From contig JAUXAG010000003.1 of the NCBI GenBank assembly GCA_030614915.1, positions 124,001 through 188,000 of the forward strand: 64,000 bases of DNA, in the 5' to 3' direction. Origin of the DNA: Actinomycetes bacterium. Its GTDB lineage: Bacteria > Planctomycetota > Phycisphaerae > JAACET01. The translations under genes and the position numbers were made by a program. The notes under the pieces are model-generated. The model saw nothing but the letters and a program-made list of their open reading frames with translations, made no database searches and was not told the origin of the DNA. Below are positions 35,237 through 44,510 of this stretch, in pieces; the stretch's first letter is position 1, and each line of letters begins with the position of its first letter.

Positions 35237-35419
35237 CGCGATCGCAGGTAGCTAGTGGGTGATCCCTTTGCGGGCTCTAGCAGTCTGTTCATTATGCCCA
35301 ATCCGTTCGGGGGCAAGTCGTGCCAGTCGTGCAGGATAATTGGAACATAAGACAGGGGCAGGTGAGCCTTTGTCAGGTTATTCAATCAAGTCTCGCGGCT
35401 TCTATAGGAAAGGGACAGA

Positions 35420-35791
35420 ATGAAAACAAGAGCTTTTGTTATCGCTCTGCTTTGCCTGATTTGCTCTGGATGTGCAGCACCCCTCCAGAAAAGTAATCTG
35501 ACCCCCGGCATGGCAAAAACACGAATAGTAAAAGGGGAAACTTCTCAGAATGATATATTAGAAGTATTTGGGCCGCCCAATATAATAACGAGAAACAAAA
35601 GCGGCAATGAAGTATGGACCTATGATAAAGTATCCATAGACACCAGCTCCTCGGGCGCGTATGGAACATTGGTTGTTATAGGCGCGGGTAGCGAAAGCGG
35701 CTCAGTCTCAACAAGAACCTTTATCTTGATGATTGAGTTTGGTGAAAATGACATAGTAGACGACTATAGTTATAGATCGTCAGCGTTCTAG
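35420..35791 (+). CDS. Lipoprotein, SmpA/BamE-like fold
   Basis: 123 residues with a lipoprotein signal (FVIALLCLICSGC, lipidated Cys at 18). The segment LTPGMAKTRIVKGETSQNDI...VFGPPNIITRN then EVWTYDK matches the small SmpA/OmlA-like domain, in which a two-helix motif precedes a beta sheet; BamE is the best-known member. A role in outer-membrane assembly is not established. AAAGGGACAG precedes the ATG. A second lipoprotein gene follows after 13 bases. The region looks more A+T-rich than ribBA. Confidence 0.8.
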   Translation: MKTRAFVIALLCLICSGCAAPLQKSNLTPGMAKTRIVKGETSQNDILEVFGPPNIITRNKSGNEVWTYDKVSIDTSSSGAYGTLVVIGAGSESGSVSTRTFILMIEFGENDIVDDYSYRSSAF

Positions 35792-35804
35792 GAGGGAATC
35801 ATTG

Positions 35805-36248
35805 GTGAGAAATCTTCTTAGCGTTTGTGCTGTCGCTATTATTCTCTCTGGCTGCGCGCCTACTTTGTCCTCTATGCAAAGGCGAAGTATAGAAGCGAGG
35901 GAATTAGAAGGTAGCTTCGACGACGCTTTTAAGGCCACTTTGCAGGTGTTTCAGGATCATGGCTATACAATCAAGAGCACTGATTATCAATCAGGTGTTA
36001 TACACGGTGAAACAGGAATTAAGCAAACCTGGTTTACTGGCATGACTAATTTTGAAATAACAGCCACTATTGAGCAGTTTGGGGAACACACTGTGAAAGA
36101 AAGAATATCTCTTATTAGGAAAAAGAAAAGCAGTTCACAATACGGCACTCACGAGAATTCTAAGATAATTGACGATCCGGGACTGTTTCAGAAATTGTAT
36201 GACGATATCCAAAAAGAAATGTTTATCCGCAGGAACTTGAATAAATAG
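35805..36248 (+). CDS. Lipoprotein of unknown function
   Basis: About 147 residues with a lipoprotein signal (LLSVCAVAIILSGC). The mature part has SFDDAFKATLQVFQDHGYTI followed by SGVIHGETG, a pattern common in small periplasmic lipoproteins of unknown role. GGAGGG at 35791-35796 supports GTG at 35805, with TTG at 35802 as an alternative. It is paired with the SmpA/BamE-like lipoprotein, so the two may act in the same envelope complex. Confidence 0.75.
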   Translation: MRNLLSVCAVAIILSGCAPTLSSMQRRSIEARELEGSFDDAFKATLQVFQDHGYTIKSTDYQSGVIHGETGIKQTWFTGMTNFEITATIEQFGEHTVKERISLIRKKKSSSQYGTHENSKIIDDPGLFQKLYDDIQKEMFIRRNLNK

Positions 36249-36288
36249 AACTATGCAACAATTCAATCAGGTTGTTTCGATAATTCTC

Positions 36289-36396
36289 GTTATCCCCGAG
36301 CCGGCCACGCTGGGGTTGCCGAAGCTGGGCAAGAGGCGAGTGGATAGCTGGGGGGGGACAGGCGTAGGCCTATTCTTCGACAGATTCCAGACATAA
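36289..36396 (+). pseudogene. Possible remnant of a PEP-CTERM C-terminus
   Basis: A frame without a start encodes VIPEPATLGLPKLGKRRVD. The first nine residues match the PEP-CTERM sorting motif (VPEPATLGLL), but the hydrophobic segment is missing. It may be the damaged end of a surface protein whose body has been lost. The similarity is short, so chance cannot be excluded. Confidence 0.4.
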
Positions 36397-36463
36397 TCAG
36401 CCCGAGCTTGGGCCAGTTCCGAAACGATCTGCCGTAAGGATCGCTATGTAACCCTTACCAGAC

Positions 36464-38239
36464 CTATTCCCCAATTTTTGCCACTACAATAGTAATATCG
36501 TCCATTCGTTCGGTCAGGCCGGTGAAGCGTCTCATTTCCCAAAGAATGTGCTTGGCGATGTGCTCGGCACTATCCTTCACTTTCGCCTGAGCTGCTTGCA
36601 AGACCCGTTTGCTGCCGAACTGTTCAGCCTGGAAGTTGATGGCCTCTATCAGCCCATCCGTGCAGATCACCAGCACATCTCCAGCCCGCAACTGGACCAC
36701 ATCCTGATAATACGTGCTGGCCGGATCGATCCCCAGCACCGGCCCGCCCTCGCCAAGATGCACCACCTTACCCTCACGCAACAATAACGGCGGTTCATGG
36801 CCCGCATTGGCATACGTCAGCCGCCAATTGGCCATATCCACCACCCCATAGAACATGCTCACGAACGGCGTAACCATATCCGTCGGATCCACGTCCCGGC
36901 AAAAGGCCTCGTTCACATTCTGCATGACTTCGCTGATTTCGAACACCTTGCCCACCTGGGCCCGCAGTGTTGCCCGTGTGCTGGCCATCCGCAGAGACGC
37001 CGCCACTCCTTTGCCCGAAACGTCCGCCACCGCAATGCCCAGATTGCCCTGCGGCAAATCAATGTAATCGTAAAAATCTCCCGCCAAACCCAGGCACGGT
37101 ACATATATCCCCGCCAGCTCCAGCCCCGCTCGCTCCGGAGCTTTGGCTGGGATCATCTGCATCTGAACCGCCGTCGCCAGACGCACCTGCCTCTCCATCT
37201 CCTTCGCTTGCAGAGAATCGCTGTAGAGACGAGCGTTTTCTATTGCCGCTGCCGCCACTGAAGCCACCGCTTGTAAAAGACCCAGCTCGAATCTTCCGAA
37301 CTCCTTCCGCTTGGCTGTGTACAGATGAATCACCCCCACAGCTTCGCCTTTGTACATCATCCCCAGGGCCAGACCGCTGGCCAGACCCTCAGCCCTCGCC
37401 TCCGGCCGGTACAGAACCCGTGGATCGCTGGTCATATCCGCTATGTACACCGGCTGGCCCGACAACGCCGCCGAGTCGATCTGCGATTCGCTCAGCGTTA
37501 CCGAGCCCTTCGTCAGATATTTTTTACTGAAACCATAACGGGCCTTGATCTGGAGCTCCTTGCTCTGCCGGTCGAGAATTCGCAGTGAGCAGGCCTTCGA
37601 CTTGGTAATCGCCACAATCGATTTGGCCAGATTCTTCAGCGTCTGCTCCAGGTCCTGGGTCCCCGAGAGCTGCCCGGTCAGATCGTATAATGCCCCCAAC
37701 TCCCCCAGCCGCTCCCGCAGGATATATTCCTGGTAACATATCCGGGCTACGTTATTGCTGAGCACTGAAAGCAGTCGGATGCAATTGCTCATCTGCTCGT
37801 CGGACCACAGCAATAGCGCCTCTGCCGCCTTGTCCAACTCCTCTGTTTTGAGCCCATACCGCTGGGCGATCTCGCCAATCTGCTTCTTACTCAGATGCTT
37901 CTTCGGCCGGTCCCCCATGGTAATGGTCCCCAACTGCTCAGAGTCCAACTCGATTGGCACCGTGTACTGATACAGCCCGGCATGGCACTTGCGAGCCCGG
38001 CGATGCCCCAGCCCCGCCGTCTTGGCTGCCGAGCGGTTGCTAGCCACACAGGCCTTGGCCCCGGCCGGAGTCGATTGAACCAATTTGCAGAACCCTCCTG
38101 GCCGGCTCGGCGGAATTATCAGCTTCCCTTGCCGGTCTCTAAAGCTCACTGCTACGTTCGTCGCCGCCGAGAAACCCTCCTGAATCTCCCGCAGGGCCTG
38201 GCGATCAATAAAGTCCGTCAGTTTCATAGCCATGGTCAC
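36464..38239 (-). CDS. SpoIIE-type protein phosphatase with PocR and GAF sensor domains
   Basis: 591 residues. The first part (about 8-165) looks like a PocR ligand domain with conserved Cys (GGFCKLVQSTPAGAKACVAS, KCHAGLYQYTVPI). A GAF domain follows (about 190-340; GVIHLYTAKRKEFGRFE). From about 370 a PP2C-like phosphatase of the SpoIIE/RsbU class has AGDFYDYIDLPQGNLGIAVAD, VSGKGVAASLRMA, NAGHEPPLLL and VICTDGLIEA. It should reverse serine phosphorylation of an anti-sigma-antagonist in a partner-switch pathway, but no such partner is adjacent. The start is ATG 38239 or one of two ATGs just inside. Confidence 0.9.
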   Translation of the reverse strand: MTMAMKLTDFIDRQALREIQEGFSAATNVAVSFRDRQGKLIIPPSRPGGFCKLVQSTPAGAKACVASNRSAAKTAGLGHRRARKCHAGLYQYTVPIELDSEQLGTITMGDRPKKHLSKKQIGEIAQRYGLKTEELDKAAEALLLWSDEQMSNCIRLLSVLSNNVARICYQEYILRERLGELGALYDLTGQLSGTQDLEQTLKNLAKSIVAITKSKACSLRILDRQSKELQIKARYGFSKKYLTKGSVTLSESQIDSAALSGQPVYIADMTSDPRVLYRPEARAEGLASGLALGMMYKGEAVGVIHLYTAKRKEFGRFELGLLQAVASVAAAAIENARLYSDSLQAKEMERQVRLATAVQMQMIPAKAPERAGLELAGIYVPCLGLAGDFYDYIDLPQGNLGIAVADVSGKGVAASLRMASTRATLRAQVGKVFEISEVMQNVNEAFCRDVDPTDMVTPFVSMFYGVVDMANWRLTYANAGHEPPLLLREGKVVHLGEGGPVLGIDPASTYYQDVVQLRAGDVLVICTDGLIEAINFQAEQFGSKRVLQAAQAKVKDSAEHIAKHILWEMRRFTGLTERMDDITIVVAKIGE

Positions 38240-38390
38240 TACTTACTCCGATCCAATGCCGCTTCCTTCAACTAGTCCTCAACCATAGACTTACCCTAAG
38301 AAGTCTTGCTAGGCAACATTTCAATTCGCTTTCTTGTTCGTTTTGATAATTATATGGCCTGGTAAACCAGAACTCCCCCCGCCCCCCTGC

Positions 38391-39992
38391 CTACTTGGAC
38401 ACAGCCTCGGCAAACTTGGCTATAGTCTTGGCCAGTTCGGGCGAAACGCTCGGGTCTGTCTTCGCCAGTTCCGCTGCTTCCTGTAGTACTGGTCCTGCCA
38501 AATCGCTCTTTCCGCTGTAATGGTAAATATAGCCCAGCAGCAGCCGGACGCTGGCATCGGCTTCTTTCGCCTCGGCCAAGGTATTCAGTTTCTCGGTTAT
38601 TCGATCGATCTCCTCTTGGCTGCTGAAGAATCCCCTCAGATCGATCTTGGTCTGGGCCTGCTCCGGAAAAATTGTCAAAGCTCTGCCCAGATTCTGGGCC
38701 GCAGAGACCAACTCACCCGCCCCCGCCAGGCTGAACGCCTGTCCCAGGTGCCCCAGCGGGTTTGTTCCCCGCAAGCCGATTGCCCCTTCGTATGCCCTGG
38801 CTGCCTGATAGTAATTTCGCCTTTTCAGCAGCGCTTCCCCGCGAGCCATGTAGTCGTCAAAGCTGCCCCCTCCTCTGCTCACGAACGAATTATAGACCAG
38901 CATTTTATTTAACAGTCTTTGCCGCGCCGATTCCGCATCTTCTCCCGGCCTCAGTTCGAAGGGCTCTGCCAGTTCCGAGCCCTTTTCGCTCGGAGCCGCC
39001 CCGGCTCGTTCTCTCAATTGGCTCTCCGCCATCATTTGCTCATAGATATCCACTATGCTCGGCAAGCCTGATTTGCCCTGCGACTCTTCTATTAGTTCTC
39101 TGGATTTGGCCAGATTTCGCTTGATACTCTCATCTGTTACTGTGGCTTTGGTGACTATTTCCGGCTGAATGAGTCCGGCCTCACTTTGAGCCTCGCTGCT
39201 TTGGGCTAGCTCCGGCTGGGCCCATGCCGGCAGCGCCTGGAACGCTTGTTGCTCTGCCGGCTGTGGGAATGATTCTTGCCCGACTGGCCGCCTCTTCGCC
39301 AGAGCTTCCTGTATCACCTCCTCATAAGGCCGATCCAAACCCAGCTCTGGACTTATCCGACGTATCCCGAACAGATTGCTTGCCGTCTCCACTACTGGTT
39401 GGCTGCCGATTGGCCGTAAACCTTGCGAGATTGGCCGCAGGTCCAGACTTCGGTCCACTGGCCCGGACCCCACAAATCTGGTCAACACCCCCCGCTGGCC
39501 CTGCACCGGACCACTTGGAGCCCGAGGCGTCAGGTTCACATTGCCCGGCATATTGCTTCCCGGCCTGGCCCGCCCGCTCGTTATGCCTCGTACACCCAAC
39601 ACTGTGCTACTTGGAAGAAAGAAGCTCTTCGGCACTCCCAGGTTCGACGCATTATTGCTCAGCCCGTAGCTATCCCGCTGAAAACTCCCTAAGCTGCTTG
39701 TACCCAGTGCTCCCTGAAAGCTCCTGAAACTGCCGATGGCCCCCCGCCCCTGGAAGTATTTGCCTGCACCTACATTGCCGCTGATGATCTGATTAGCTAA
39801 CGACCCTGGTACTCCTCCGCCCCTGGGGTTTTGCCCCCCGGAGCCCACCAGACGGTTAGCATCCAAACCTCGGCCTCTGCCCACCGGCATCTGAGCCCGC
39901 AGGGGCCCAGCGGCCCCGGCCATAATCACTACAGCCACCAGCCCCGGCCAAAACCCTATACGCCTTTTTACCATTACTATCTTGCAGCACAT
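38391..39992 (-). CDS. Exported TPR-containing protein with Gly/Arg/Ser-rich N-terminal region
   Basis: About 533 residues. A signal-like start (IGFWPGLVAVVIMAGAAGPLRA) is followed by about 180 residues of low-complexity Gly-, Ser- and Arg-rich sequence, a central helical region, and TPR-like repeats at the C-terminus (YYQAARAYEGAIGLRGTNPLGH, LLLGYIYHYSGKSDLAGPV). The frame opens at 40064, but ATG 39992 follows GGTGG and gives a better signal peptide. Its role is unknown; TPRs suggest a scaffold in the periplasm or envelope. It is downstream of the fused oxidoreductase gene on the same strand. Confidence 0.78.
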   Translation of the reverse strand: MCCKIVMVKRRIGFWPGLVAVVIMAGAAGPLRAQMPVGRGRGLDANRLVGSGGQNPRGGGVPGSLANQIISGNVGAGKYFQGRGAIGSFRSFQGALGTSSLGSFQRDSYGLSNNASNLGVPKSFFLPSSTVLGVRGITSGRARPGSNMPGNVNLTPRAPSGPVQGQRGVLTRFVGSGPVDRSLDLRPISQGLRPIGSQPVVETASNLFGIRRISPELGLDRPYEEVIQEALAKRRPVGQESFPQPAEQQAFQALPAWAQPELAQSSEAQSEAGLIQPEIVTKATVTDESIKRNLAKSRELIEESQGKSGLPSIVDIYEQMMAESQLRERAGAAPSEKGSELAEPFELRPGEDAESARQRLLNKMLVYNSFVSRGGGSFDDYMARGEALLKRRNYYQAARAYEGAIGLRGTNPLGHLGQAFSLAGAGELVSAAQNLGRALTIFPEQAQTKIDLRGFFSSQEEIDRITEKLNTLAEAKEADASVRLLLGYIYHYSGKSDLAGPVLQEAAELAKTDPSVSPELAKTIAKFAEAVSK

Positions 39993-40056
39993 AATTCCAC
40001 CATCCCTTCGACCTTTCAGCTTCTCCGTGCCGTCTTTTTGTCCGAACACTCTTTCC

Positions 40057-43000
40057 TCAGGCAATAGCTTTTTTCCGAGAAGCCATGGTAATAGATTCCA
40101 CTTTCTCCTTGGCTTGGGTCATCTTCTCTTCCCGCAGCTCAGCATAGCCACGGACGCTTTCTGGAGTGTTCAAAATCTCCACTTCCTGCTCATAGCTCAG
40201 GCGTCCATTCCTGGCGAATCCTTCGACCAATCCCAGGTACCAGCCCAGAAAGGCCCTTTCCTTTTGTCGGCTTGCCTGGCTAAGTACCCTTATGAATTTT
40301 AGGCGCGCCATTATCCTATTGGCAAAATGTGGCAGCCTAATATCCAGCCGATGCCCCAGTATTCGCGGATGGAACGTCCGTTTGTAGCGAATTTTATCCC
40401 CTCCAGCCATGTTGACCTGGTATTTTTGCCGATCCCGCTTGAGCTTCTCGTAACGCGTCAGCAGATAACTCACGTAAAAAACGTCCTTTACGATCATTAG
40501 CTTAGCCAAGTTCCAGATCACCGCCCGTGTGGCCGCATAGCCCCGCTCCGCCTTGTCTTTGCCATAAACCCCCTGCACTGCCCTGATATACTCATCGGCA
40601 TACTTGGGACTCTGGTACTGAATCAAGTCGTATATCCGGATTGCCAAATCTCGCATGGTCTGTTTACTAAGTCCTCTACAATTACGTAACGTCTTGAAAC
40701 AGCGTAACTTATAAGCCCTCGACAAGCCTCGCCCCCCCCAGCGAGTTCTCTCGAGTATTACCGCTCGCTCTCGCACTGCCCGAGCCAACGTACTTGGTTC
40801 TGCGGGTTTGGAGAAAACCTCCGGATGGGCCACTAATTTGCGACCTAAGTTGAATGCACGTAAGTTCTTACGGAAGTTCCTCCTGATCGTATGCTGGATC
40901 GCCCAGCGCATATTCTCCTCGCTGACCGGGATAAAACCCTTCTGAAAAGCTGCCCCTAGCAGGGCCATGTTCATGTGCAGCTTCGTAGCCAGCAGGCGTT
41001 CGCAGAGCTTCGTAACGTTGATAGCCAGAAAGTTCTCGCCCTTGCTGCGGGCGGCTATATCTTTGAGTAGTTCGTCTGCTTGGAATTCTTCCTTCCCCAG
41101 CAGCATGTTCGTCGTTGGGGCCAACTCGGTATTCAGCACCGTTGCGGTCCGTTCCGGGCTGCACACTCTAAAGGGCAGTTTCGGGTCGATAGCTCTTCCG
41201 GCCTCGAGCATATCTATACCCAGCAGCAGGTCTGCCTTGCCGTAGGGGATAATCTGCGATGCTGTTTTATCTTCCGGCGCAAAAACTATCTGCGAATACA
41301 CCCCCCCGTTACGAATCGCCATACCCTTCTTATCGGCAAACAATACCTGATAGCCCTGTTTGAACCCTGCCCGCACCAGGATACTGGTGGCCACGCCGAT
41401 ACCCATTCCCCCCACGCCGGCAATGTGAGCTCGCCAGAAGCGTTTTTCCTGGCACACTTGCGGAGACGGGAACTTCTCCAGGTGCAATTCTGCCGAACGC
41501 ATCTGGAAAGGTCTCTTGCGAATCACCGTCAGTTCTTCCACCGCCGGGCAGGCCCCGATTTGCTCACACGTACCTTCCCCCACGCACCATGACAGGTCCG
41601 TCTGCATTTTCGGGCCGTAGTCCGTTTGGGCGATTGAAAACCCCGGACACGACGTCAGGCTCGTGCACCGCAAGCAATATTCGCAGACCTCTTCGGTAAT
41701 ATTTGTGTAGCTGCGTTTATGCAAATACCCGCGTTTAGCGATTTCTGTTTGCCGCTGGCGGTTCACCAGCCGATTCGACACGATCGAGCATTCCCGATCG
41801 GCTATGATTACTTTGACCCCATCACGCAGCAGGGCATCTTCGAGTATCTGCCGATATCCCTTGCGATCGTGCGGATCCGCTCGCACTACCAGACAGCCTT
41901 CCGGCTCCAGCGAAGCTCGGACTATACTTTCTATATCCTGCGCCGCCGTCGGATTGTTCAACAGGTCCTTGCCCAGTCCCGCGTGGGTTTGGTGCCCAGT
42001 CATCCCCGTCGTATGGTTATCCAGAATAATGTAGGTGATGTCTTGCTTACCGAACAAGGAGTTCGAGATTGCCGCTTGACCCGAATGGAAAAACGTCGAA
42101 TCCCCCATAAACACCAGTTGCTTGTTGGTTACAAAGGGGTCCACCCCCGCTCCCGTGCCGCCGCCCAGGCCCATCCCCGAGTAGTTATGCATCAACTGCT
42201 CATTCGGGGGAAACATCAGCATCGTATAGCAGCCCGTATCCCCGTGGCATATCAGCCCTACCGGGTCGAGTCCGTGCCGCCGACGCATGTACGCTGGATT
42301 TTCAAAATCTTCTATTATCTCCAGCAGCACCGAGGCACTATCCCGGTGTGGGCAGCCCGGGCAGAAGGTCGGCGTACGAATTGGAATCCGCGTAACCGGC
42401 TGAGCCGTCTGGGCAACCGTCTGTAACTGTTTTGTAAAACGACCTTGGTCGTAGCTGAACTCGTCCGGCAATAATTTCGCCCCCAGCCTGGCCAATCGCT
42501 CAGCTACTATGGACGGATGAAGCCCGCGCACCGAAGGAAAGCCCTCCTGCCCGTCCGGAAAAACTTTGCCCCAGACCTCACAGCGGTCCCAGCCGCTTCG
42601 CTTTCTGTTCTTACTGAACAACTCAATTATTTGACGTTCCACGAAGCCCCGCCGTTCTTCCACTACCACCAGATTATCGACTCTCCCGGCCAATTCGCCC
42701 ACCAGTTCACCATCCACCGGATAGCTCATCCCCAGCTTCAGGATGGGCAATCTGCCCCCCAGCCCCAGTTCATCCAAGGCCTGCAGCAGATATTGATAGG
42801 CCGTCCCCGATGCCACAAAACCCATCGGAAACTGCCCCGGCCCCGGAAAATCGATTCGGTTTATCCCCAACTGCCTGGCTCGCTGCATTGCCCTGTCAAA
42901 ACGTTCCTCGAAAGCCAGTTCCTGACGCCAAGTCCGCGGCGGAAGCAGCACCCGCTCTTCCAGAGGGATTGTCTGCGGATCCACGCTGAGCTGCTGAAGC

Positions 43001-43620
43001 TCATTGACCTGGGGCCAATGGTTTTTGCCCAGCCGCACGGTACTGCCACCGTCTGCCAGCGTAGTGGTGATAATAAGCCCGCTGTAGAGGTTTGAGTTCG
43101 TGGAGATATCGAACCCTGCACTCACCATGTCTTTTACTTCTTGTGGGGTGCTCGGCTCCAGCACCGGCACCCGGTGATGTTCAAACAAAAACCGCGAGTC
43201 TGCCGGCACCTGCGTCGAATCCGACCAAGGATCGTCCCCCACCACTACCACCGCCCCCCCGTCGCCGGCCACCCCGGCCAGATTACCCAGAGCCAACCCG
43301 TCGGAGGCTACGTGCAGCCCCACGCTCTTGAACACCGTCATCCCCCGGAGCCCCAGCATCACCGCCCCGTTGACCGCCGCTATGCTCAGGGCCTCGTTGT
43401 TCGACAACTGTGCCCGGATACCGTGTTTCTCCAGCACCCCCTTGAGGCTGGTGAGCACGTCGAAGAACTCGCTTATCGGTGAGCCCGGATACCCCGTCAG
43501 AAGGTGCACACCGCCGGGAGTCTCCAGGGCACCCTTCACCAGCAGCTCGTTACCGGTGAATACATTGACCCCTTCTTCTTCCAGGAAACGGGGATCAACT
43601 TTTTTCGGTTTCGATGACAT
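40057..43620 (-). CDS. Fused indolepyruvate:ferredoxin oxidoreductase (IorA-IorB type)
   Basis: Oxidatively decarboxylates aryl or branched 2-oxoacids to acyl-CoA with ferredoxin. In order: a pyrimidine-binding IorA-like domain (LLTGYPGSPISEFFD near 41), a TPP domain near 490-570 (CHGDTGCYTM, GDSTFFHSGQAAI), a Cys-rich 4Fe-4S region near 643-690 (CEYCLRCTSLTSCPG, CVGEGTCEQIGAC), then an IorB/gamma domain from about 730 (AGVGGMGIGVATSILVRAG) and a C-terminal extension near 1000-1187 seen in aerobic-type fusions. The 1187 residues fit that class. True substrate unknown. Confidence 0.9.
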   Translation of the reverse strand: MSSKPKKVDPRFLEEEGVNVFTGNELLVKGALETPGGVHLLTGYPGSPISEFFDVLTSLKGVLEKHGIRAQLSNNEALSIAAVNGAVMLGLRGMTVFKSVGLHVASDGLALGNLAGVAGDGGAVVVVGDDPWSDSTQVPADSRFLFEHHRVPVLEPSTPQEVKDMVSAGFDISTNSNLYSGLIITTTLADGGSTVRLGKNHWPQVNELQQLSVDPQTIPLEERVLLPPRTWRQELAFEERFDRAMQRARQLGINRIDFPGPGQFPMGFVASGTAYQYLLQALDELGLGGRLPILKLGMSYPVDGELVGELAGRVDNLVVVEERRGFVERQIIELFSKNRKRSGWDRCEVWGKVFPDGQEGFPSVRGLHPSIVAERLARLGAKLLPDEFSYDQGRFTKQLQTVAQTAQPVTRIPIRTPTFCPGCPHRDSASVLLEIIEDFENPAYMRRRHGLDPVGLICHGDTGCYTMLMFPPNEQLMHNYSGMGLGGGTGAGVDPFVTNKQLVFMGDSTFFHSGQAAISNSLFGKQDITYIILDNHTTGMTGHQTHAGLGKDLLNNPTAAQDIESIVRASLEPEGCLVVRADPHDRKGYRQILEDALLRDGVKVIIADRECSIVSNRLVNRQRQTEIAKRGYLHKRSYTNITEEVCEYCLRCTSLTSCPGFSIAQTDYGPKMQTDLSWCVGEGTCEQIGACPAVEELTVIRKRPFQMRSAELHLEKFPSPQVCQEKRFWRAHIAGVGGMGIGVATSILVRAGFKQGYQVLFADKKGMAIRNGGVYSQIVFAPEDKTASQIIPYGKADLLLGIDMLEAGRAIDPKLPFRVCSPERTATVLNTELAPTTNMLLGKEEFQADELLKDIAARSKGENFLAINVTKLCERLLATKLHMNMALLGAAFQKGFIPVSEENMRWAIQHTIRRNFRKNLRAFNLGRKLVAHPEVFSKPAEPSTLARAVRERAVILERTRWGGRGLSRAYKLRCFKTLRNCRGLSKQTMRDLAIRIYDLIQYQSPKYADEYIRAVQGVYGKDKAERGYAATRAVIWNLAKLMIVKDVFYVSYLLTRYEKLKRDRQKYQVNMAGGDKIRYKRTFHPRILGHRLDIRLPHFANRIMARLKFIRVLSQASRQKERAFLGWYLGLVEGFARNGRLSYEQEVEILNTPESVRGYAELREEKMTQAKEKVESITMASRKKAIA

Positions 43621-43664
43621 TGCTTGACCAACTAAACAGCCCGACTATGGGCCCCACGCGGCTA

Positions 43665-44510
43665 CTACCTGTACTTCGGACCCTTGGCCCAGTGCAGCTT
43701 GGCCCCCAGGGTTCCCCAATAATCCCTGGCGGGACTGGCCACTACTTGCAGGCTATCTTTACCCCGTCGCACCTTCAACTCTTGGCCCACTGCGAATCCA
43801 CGGGATACCTGCCCGTCCAATATAATCGATGTACCTTTATTTACCTGCTCAGCTATTATACTTATCTCGTTCTGGGGACTCACTACCAAAGGTCGGTGGT
43901 TGAGCGAATGAGCACATATCGGCGTAACTATTATCGCCTGAACCAGTGGATCCACAATTGGACCACCTGCCGACATATTATACGCCGTCGACCCCGTTGG
44001 TGTACTTATGATCAGCCCGTCGCCCGCTATTCTCCCTGCTTCACTCGAACCTAATCGCATCGTCAGCTCGATCATCCGGAAAGGTTCACCCGCGGTAATG
44101 ACCACGTCGTTGATCGCCGGAGCGCAGAAGCTCTGGGTCCGGGCCCCCGACACCTCGCAATCCAGCGTCATCCGCTCCACTATCCTGCAGCGCTGGGCAC
44201 ATATATCCGGCCAATACTCCTTCAGATCACTCACCGAAAACTCCGCCAGAAAACCCAGCTTGCCAATATTGACCCCAACTATCGGCACCCCGCTGCTCCC
44301 CAGCCACCTGGCTACGTTCAGGATCGTCCCGTCTCCGCCCAGCACCACCGCCAGCTCGGCCTGGACCGCCTTGCTCGGCTTATCCTCCAGCCAAACCATC
44401 TCCACACTATCCCCGCATTCGGTTAGCCAGGCCCTTATCTGGCCCGCCACAGCCGAAACCTGGGCTTTTTGTTTCGACCCTACAAGCAGTACCCGCTTTG
44501 CTGCCATCAT
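43665..44510 (-). CDS. nadK: NAD kinase
   Basis: Phosphorylates NAD to NADP. The conserved LGGDGTILNVARWLG, GVNIGKLGFLAEF, APAINDVVI and ISTPTGSTAYNMSAGGPIV are all present, and the length of about 281 residues is normal. Two adjacent ATGs (44508-44510 and 44505-44507) follow GGAAGG. The first overlaps the dxs stop as TGATG, so translation is coupled to dxs. It is the last gene of the conserved xse-ispA-dxs-nadK order. Confidence 0.95.
   Translation of the reverse strand: MMAAKRVLLVGSKQKAQVSAVAGQIRAWLTECGDSVEMVWLEDKPSKAVQAELAVVLGGDGTILNVARWLGSSGVPIVGVNIGKLGFLAEFSVSDLKEYWPDICAQRCRIVERMTLDCEVSGARTQSFCAPAINDVVITAGEPFRMIELTMRLGSSEAGRIAGDGLIISTPTGSTAYNMSAGGPIVDPLVQAIIVTPICAHSLNHRPLVVSPQNEISIIAEQVNKGTSIILDGQVSRGFAVGQELKVRRGKDSLQVVASPARDYWGTLGAKLHWAKGPKYR

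Noticed and set aside
34996-35385. 129-codon frame on the minus strand after ribBA
   Set aside because: The plus strand carries recognisable transposase sequence; the minus-strand product has no ribosome site or known pattern.
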